Source: GCA-002733465 sp039969155 (GTDB lineage Bacteria > Pseudomonadota > Gammaproteobacteria > Enterobacterales > Kangiellaceae). Taken from it: 64,000 nt of DNA. Location: assembly GCA_039969155.1 (NCBI GenBank), contig JBDVOJ010000010.1:1-64000 (forward strand), read 5' to 3'. The position numbers and the translations under genes are program-made. Shown here piece by piece: positions 60,882 to 64,000 of the stretch. Below the pieces are notes generated by a model that searched no databases, was not told the origin of the DNA, and saw nothing but the letters and a program-made list of their open reading frames with translations. Numbering within the stretch: the stretch's first letter is position 1; the number at the start of each line of letters is the position of its first letter.

Positions 60882-61376
60882 ATGATCAAGTTTACCGAAT
60901 TACATCCTGAAAATGCCAAACGTCTGTCGGATTTAGCTAAGCCGATTTGGCAAGAACACTACACTCCTATCATCGGAGCGAAACAAGTAAGCTATATGCT
61001 AGACAAGTTTCAGAGCGAATCGGCTATTTTGCAACAGCTCACGCAGGGCTACCGCTACTTTGAAGTCTACAGTTCTGAAAAGTTAATGGGGTATTTTTCG
61101 GTTCAACTAAGAGACTCTAACAGTTTTTTTATCAGTAAGTTTTACTTGGCCAATCACGCACGTGGCAAAAAACTTGGCTCAGCGATGCTTGAGCATATAA
61201 AACAGCTGGCTTTAAAAGCAGGCTGCAAGCACCTTGATTTAACGGTTAACAAATACAATCCAGCCTATCAAATCTACCTGAAGCTTGGTTTTGTCAATAT
61301 AGGTTCAGTAGAGTTTGATATTGGTGGTGGTTATATTATGGATGACTATTTAATGAGGAAAGAGCTGAACGGCTAA
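60882..61376 (+). CDS. GNAT-family N-acetyltransferase
   Basis: This 164-residue single-domain protein has the acetyl-CoA loop region LANHARGKKLGSAMLEHIKQLALKAG and the C-terminal NKYNPAYQIYLKLGFVN motif. The acceptor is unknown. No Shine-Dalgarno is obvious before the ATG. It converges on dnaE with 21 bp between stops. Confidence 0.88.
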   Translation: MIKFTELHPENAKRLSDLAKPIWQEHYTPIIGAKQVSYMLDKFQSESAILQQLTQGYRYFEVYSSEKLMGYFSVQLRDSNSFFISKFYLANHARGKKLGSAMLEHIKQLALKAGCKHLDLTVNKYNPAYQIYLKLGFVNIGSVEFDIGGGYIMDDYLMRKELNG

Positions 61377-61397
61377 CAGGGCGTCATAAAATCTAAA

Positions 61398-64000
61398 TTA
61401 GTAACGTAAGTGGACGCCATCACACCCATCAATGTTTTTTAGTTGATATAGAAGCTCATCCGTCGGTTTCACCGACCACTCCCCCGACGCAACAAGTTCT
61501 GCGCTATATTTCGCTTGCTCGCAAGCTAGTCGAACAGGGCACAACCCGCCTTTAAACTGCTGTAGTGCTTCGGTTAACTCTTCAGCCAATGACGGTCCCA
61601 TGTTGATGTTTATTTTCAACTCCAAATACTTAACACGACTTTCTCTAACTTCTATCAGCGGCATCACTTCTACACCACTCATTTTTAACCCGCCAGAAAA
61701 ATCGTCGTTTGATATATCTCCCTTGGCCACTATGACTTGGTCTTTACGAAGTATTTCCTTGCTGGCTTCATAGAGGTCACTGTAAATCATTACATCAACC
61801 CGACCACTTTGGTCATCGAGAGTAACAATAGCCCAACTCAATCCTTTCTTGGTTTTCATCACTCTAATGTTAATGATTAATCCAGCAACTAAAACGTATT
61901 CTCCTCGCCGAGTAGGTTGCAAAGAATTTAGCCTAAGACTGCCAAACTTCTTAATCTCCGGTAGATATCGATCGATCGGGTGTCCAGTAAGATATAGACC
62001 TAAGGTTTCTTTCTCACCCTCCAGCACTCTGCCTTCTGGCCAAGGTCTAACCATAGTGTATTCGATATTCTGTTCAGCATTCTTCTCTGACGGAGTACCA
62101 AACAAGTCATTTTGTCCAAGTGCCGAGTTGCGTTTAAACTGCTCGGCACTTTTGATCGCCTGCTCTAGCGACGCCATGATCACCGCACGGTTTGGACCTA
62201 GCGTATCTAAAGCTCCAGCCCTTATCAGTGCTTCTAATGTTCTTCTATTGGCTTTTTTAAGATCAACTCTATTACAAAAATCGAACAAATCTTGGAAAGG
62301 CCCTTCTGTTTGTCGCTGTTCTACGATGGATTGAATAGCGGCTTCACCGACACCTTTAATTGCTCCAATACCGTATATAATGGTTTTAGCACCATCAATT
62401 GTAAATTTGTATTGGCCTCGATTAACATCCGGTGGAACAATTGATAACCCCATTTCTTTGGCATCATCAACATAGGTGACTACTTTTTCAGTATTGTCCA
62501 TATCGGCGGACATAACAGCAGCCATAAAAGCGGCAGGGTAATGCGTTTTTAACCAAGCTGTTTGATAGGACACCAGTGCATACGCAGCGGAATGCGACTT
62601 GTTAAAACCATAACCTGCAAACTTTTCCATCAAGTCAAAAATATGGCCGGCTAATTCACCATCTACATCTCGAGCCTCAGCCCCTTTCATAAAGATAAGA
62701 CGCTGCTCTTCCATTACTTCGGCTTTTTTCTTACCCATTGCTCGACGTAACAGATCAGCCCCACCCAGCGAAAAGTTAGCTAACACTTGAGCAATTTGCA
62801 TTACCTGTTCTTGATATAAAATAATGCCATAGGTCGGAGTTAGAATAGGTTTTAGATCTTCATGCTGATAATCAGCATGTGGGTAAGCAACTTCTTGTCT
62901 ACCATGTTTACGATTGATGAAATCGTCTACCATTCCGGAGCCTAGTGGACCCGGTCGAAACAACGCTACCAGTGCAATAATATCTTCAAAGTTACTGGGT
63001 AACAGTTTCTTAATCAGCTCTTTCATACCGCGAGATTCCAGCTGAAATACCGCTGTCGTTTTGGCCGCTTTAAGCAGATCGAAAACGGCTTGATCTTCTA
63101 AGTCAATTTTTTCAATATCAACTTTTTCTTGCTCGGGTAAAAGGTTGTTATTAATAGTATCAATCGCCCAGTCAATAATGGTGAGCGTTCTTAATCCTAA
63201 GAAATCAAATTTTACCAGCCCTGCTGTTTCTACATCATCCTTGTCAAACTGAGTTACCAACCCGCCGCCAGCTTCATCACAATATAGCGCTGAAAATTCT
63301 GTTAGGTCTCCAGGAGATATCACCACTCCACCAGCGTGCTTTCCTGCGTTTCTAGTGATCCCTTCTAATTTTCTCGCCATGTCCCATAAAGCTTGAAACT
63401 CTTCCTCCAACTCATATCGCTCTCTAATTTCTGGCTCTTGTTCCCATGCTTTTGAAAGCGACATACCAATTTCGAATGGTATTAACTTAGAAATTTTGTC
63501 AACAAATCCATAAGGTTGACTCAACACCCTTCCAACATCCTTAATAACCGCTTTTGCAGCCAATCGACCAAAAGTAATGATTTGCGAAACGCTTTCTCGA
63601 CCGTATTTTTCCGCGACATAGTCGATAACCCGATCTCGGCCATCCATGCAAAAGTCGATATCAAAGTCGGGCATGGAAACCCGTTCAGGGTTTAAGAATC
63701 GTTCAAAAAGCAATTCATACTTAAGTGGGTCAAGATCGGTAATTTCTAGCGCATAGGCAACTAGTGATCCAGCTCCGGAACCTCTTCCTGGACCTACAGG
63801 TACACCATTGTCTTTACTCCATATAATAAAGTCTGCGACGATCAGGAAGTAACCTGGAAACCCCATTTCATTAATCACATCGAGCTCTATTTTTAATCGT
63901 TCATCATAAGGCTTTCGAATTTCTTCAAAGTCACTACTCTCTCGATCAAAAAGTTTAGTTAACCGTTTTTCTAATCCCTCTTCACTTAACTGACAAAAGT
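61398..64000 (-). CDS. dnaE: DNA polymerase III alpha subunit, C-terminal part (5' end outside window)
   Basis: The frame is open through base 64000, so the N-terminal PHP domain lies outside. The visible 867 residues include the palm with PGRGSGAGSLVAYALEITDLDP and catalytic aspartates in SMPDFDIDFC, the finger and beta-binding regions (RAMGKKKAEVM, FAGYGFNKSHSAAYALVSY), helix-hairpin-helix region and OB fold (LVAGLIINIRVMKTKKGLSWAIVTLDD). This is the main replicative polymerase. Confidence 0.97.
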   Translation of the reverse strand, partial: FCQLSEEGLEKRLTKLFDRESSDFEEIRKPYDERLKIELDVINEMGFPGYFLIVADFIIWSKDNGVPVGPGRGSGAGSLVAYALEITDLDPLKYELLFERFLNPERVSMPDFDIDFCMDGRDRVIDYVAEKYGRESVSQIITFGRLAAKAVIKDVGRVLSQPYGFVDKISKLIPFEIGMSLSKAWEQEPEIRERYELEEEFQALWDMARKLEGITRNAGKHAGGVVISPGDLTEFSALYCDEAGGGLVTQFDKDDVETAGLVKFDFLGLRTLTIIDWAIDTINNNLLPEQEKVDIEKIDLEDQAVFDLLKAAKTTAVFQLESRGMKELIKKLLPSNFEDIIALVALFRPGPLGSGMVDDFINRKHGRQEVAYPHADYQHEDLKPILTPTYGIILYQEQVMQIAQVLANFSLGGADLLRRAMGKKKAEVMEEQRLIFMKGAEARDVDGELAGHIFDLMEKFAGYGFNKSHSAAYALVSYQTAWLKTHYPAAFMAAVMSADMDNTEKVVTYVDDAKEMGLSIVPPDVNRGQYKFTIDGAKTIIYGIGAIKGVGEAAIQSIVEQRQTEGPFQDLFDFCNRVDLKKANRRTLEALIRAGALDTLGPNRAVIMASLEQAIKSAEQFKRNSALGQNDLFGTPSEKNAEQNIEYTMVRPWPEGRVLEGEKETLGLYLTGHPIDRYLPEIKKFGSLRLNSLQPTRRGEYVLVAGLIINIRVMKTKKGLSWAIVTLDDQSGRVDVMIYSDLYEASKEILRKDQVIVAKGDISNDDFSGGLKMSGVEVMPLIEVRESRVKYLELKININMGPSLAEELTEALQQFKGGLCPVRLACEQAKYSAELVASGEWSVKPTDELLYQLKNIDGCDGVHLRY

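Noticed and set aside
61849..62334. Long open frame antisense to dnaE
   Set aside because: Overlaps a highly conserved polymerase gene and shows no domain.

Overview
The window reads as chromosomal DNA of an AT-rich, aerobic, probably marine gammaproteobacterium. The conserved blocks tig-clpP-clpX-lon-hupB-ppiD, pspF/pspABC with sapABCDF, folD, mreB and dnaE are gammaproteobacterial in content and order. Large TonB-dependent receptors, a DUF3450/ExbB-type TonB operon, TPR-sulfotransferases and a tryptophan-halogenase-like flavoenzyme are typical of Alteromonadales or Oceanospirillales-like heterotrophs. A Kangiella/Aliikangiella-type host is a guess from gene content only. Layout: (1) 1-8.4 kb: the 3' end of mltD (LysM repeats), a MarR-GNAT fusion regulator, a NatAB-like ABC exporter, a Yip1-like membrane protein and a MacA/MacB-type efflux system. 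(2) 8.8-14.0 kb: a six-gene minus-strand energy-transduction operon (DUF3450, TtpC-like, ExbB, ExbD, TonB, TPR protein), with a structured leader candidate and an intercistronic hairpin. (3) 14.5-39.7 kb: an accessory region with two TonB-dependent receptors, two SAM methyltransferases, two 2OG-Fe(II) oxygenases (one fused to a cysteine-less peroxiredoxin-like domain), three TPR-sulfotransferases, a flavin-dependent halogenase-like protein, an FG-GAP/UnbV lipoprotein, a secreted S9 peptidase and a B12-binding radical SAM enzyme. This is the most unusual part of the window. Nearly every enzyme belongs to a class that can modify peptides or proteins, and the two receptors and the nearby TonB motor provide an uptake route, so a peptide or protein modification/uptake system is a reasonable but unproven hypothesis. 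(4) 39.7-48.4 kb: the envelope-stress psp genes with a sigma-54 promoter and an extra leading membrane-protein gene, then divergent pspF followed by the sap peptide transporter. (5) 48.4-64 kb: the core block of ppiD, tRNA-Asp, tRNA-Val, hupB, lon, clpX, clpP, tig, four tRNAs (Leu, His, Arg, Pro), folD, mreB, a GNAT enzyme and the 3' part of dnaE. Functional coupling: the ExbB-ExbD-TonB operon would energise the receptors at 14.5-17.4 and 25.8-28.5 kb. The five genes from 25.5 down to 19.3 kb run on one strand after a strong terminator that closes the receptor gene, so they look like one operon of sulfotransferases, oxygenases and a methyltransferase. The halogenase gene is divergent from that receptor. 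No insertion sequence, phage gene, CRISPR array or rRNA was seen. All coordinates and motifs were read by eye. No similarity search was run, so family names rest on recognised motifs and gene order.
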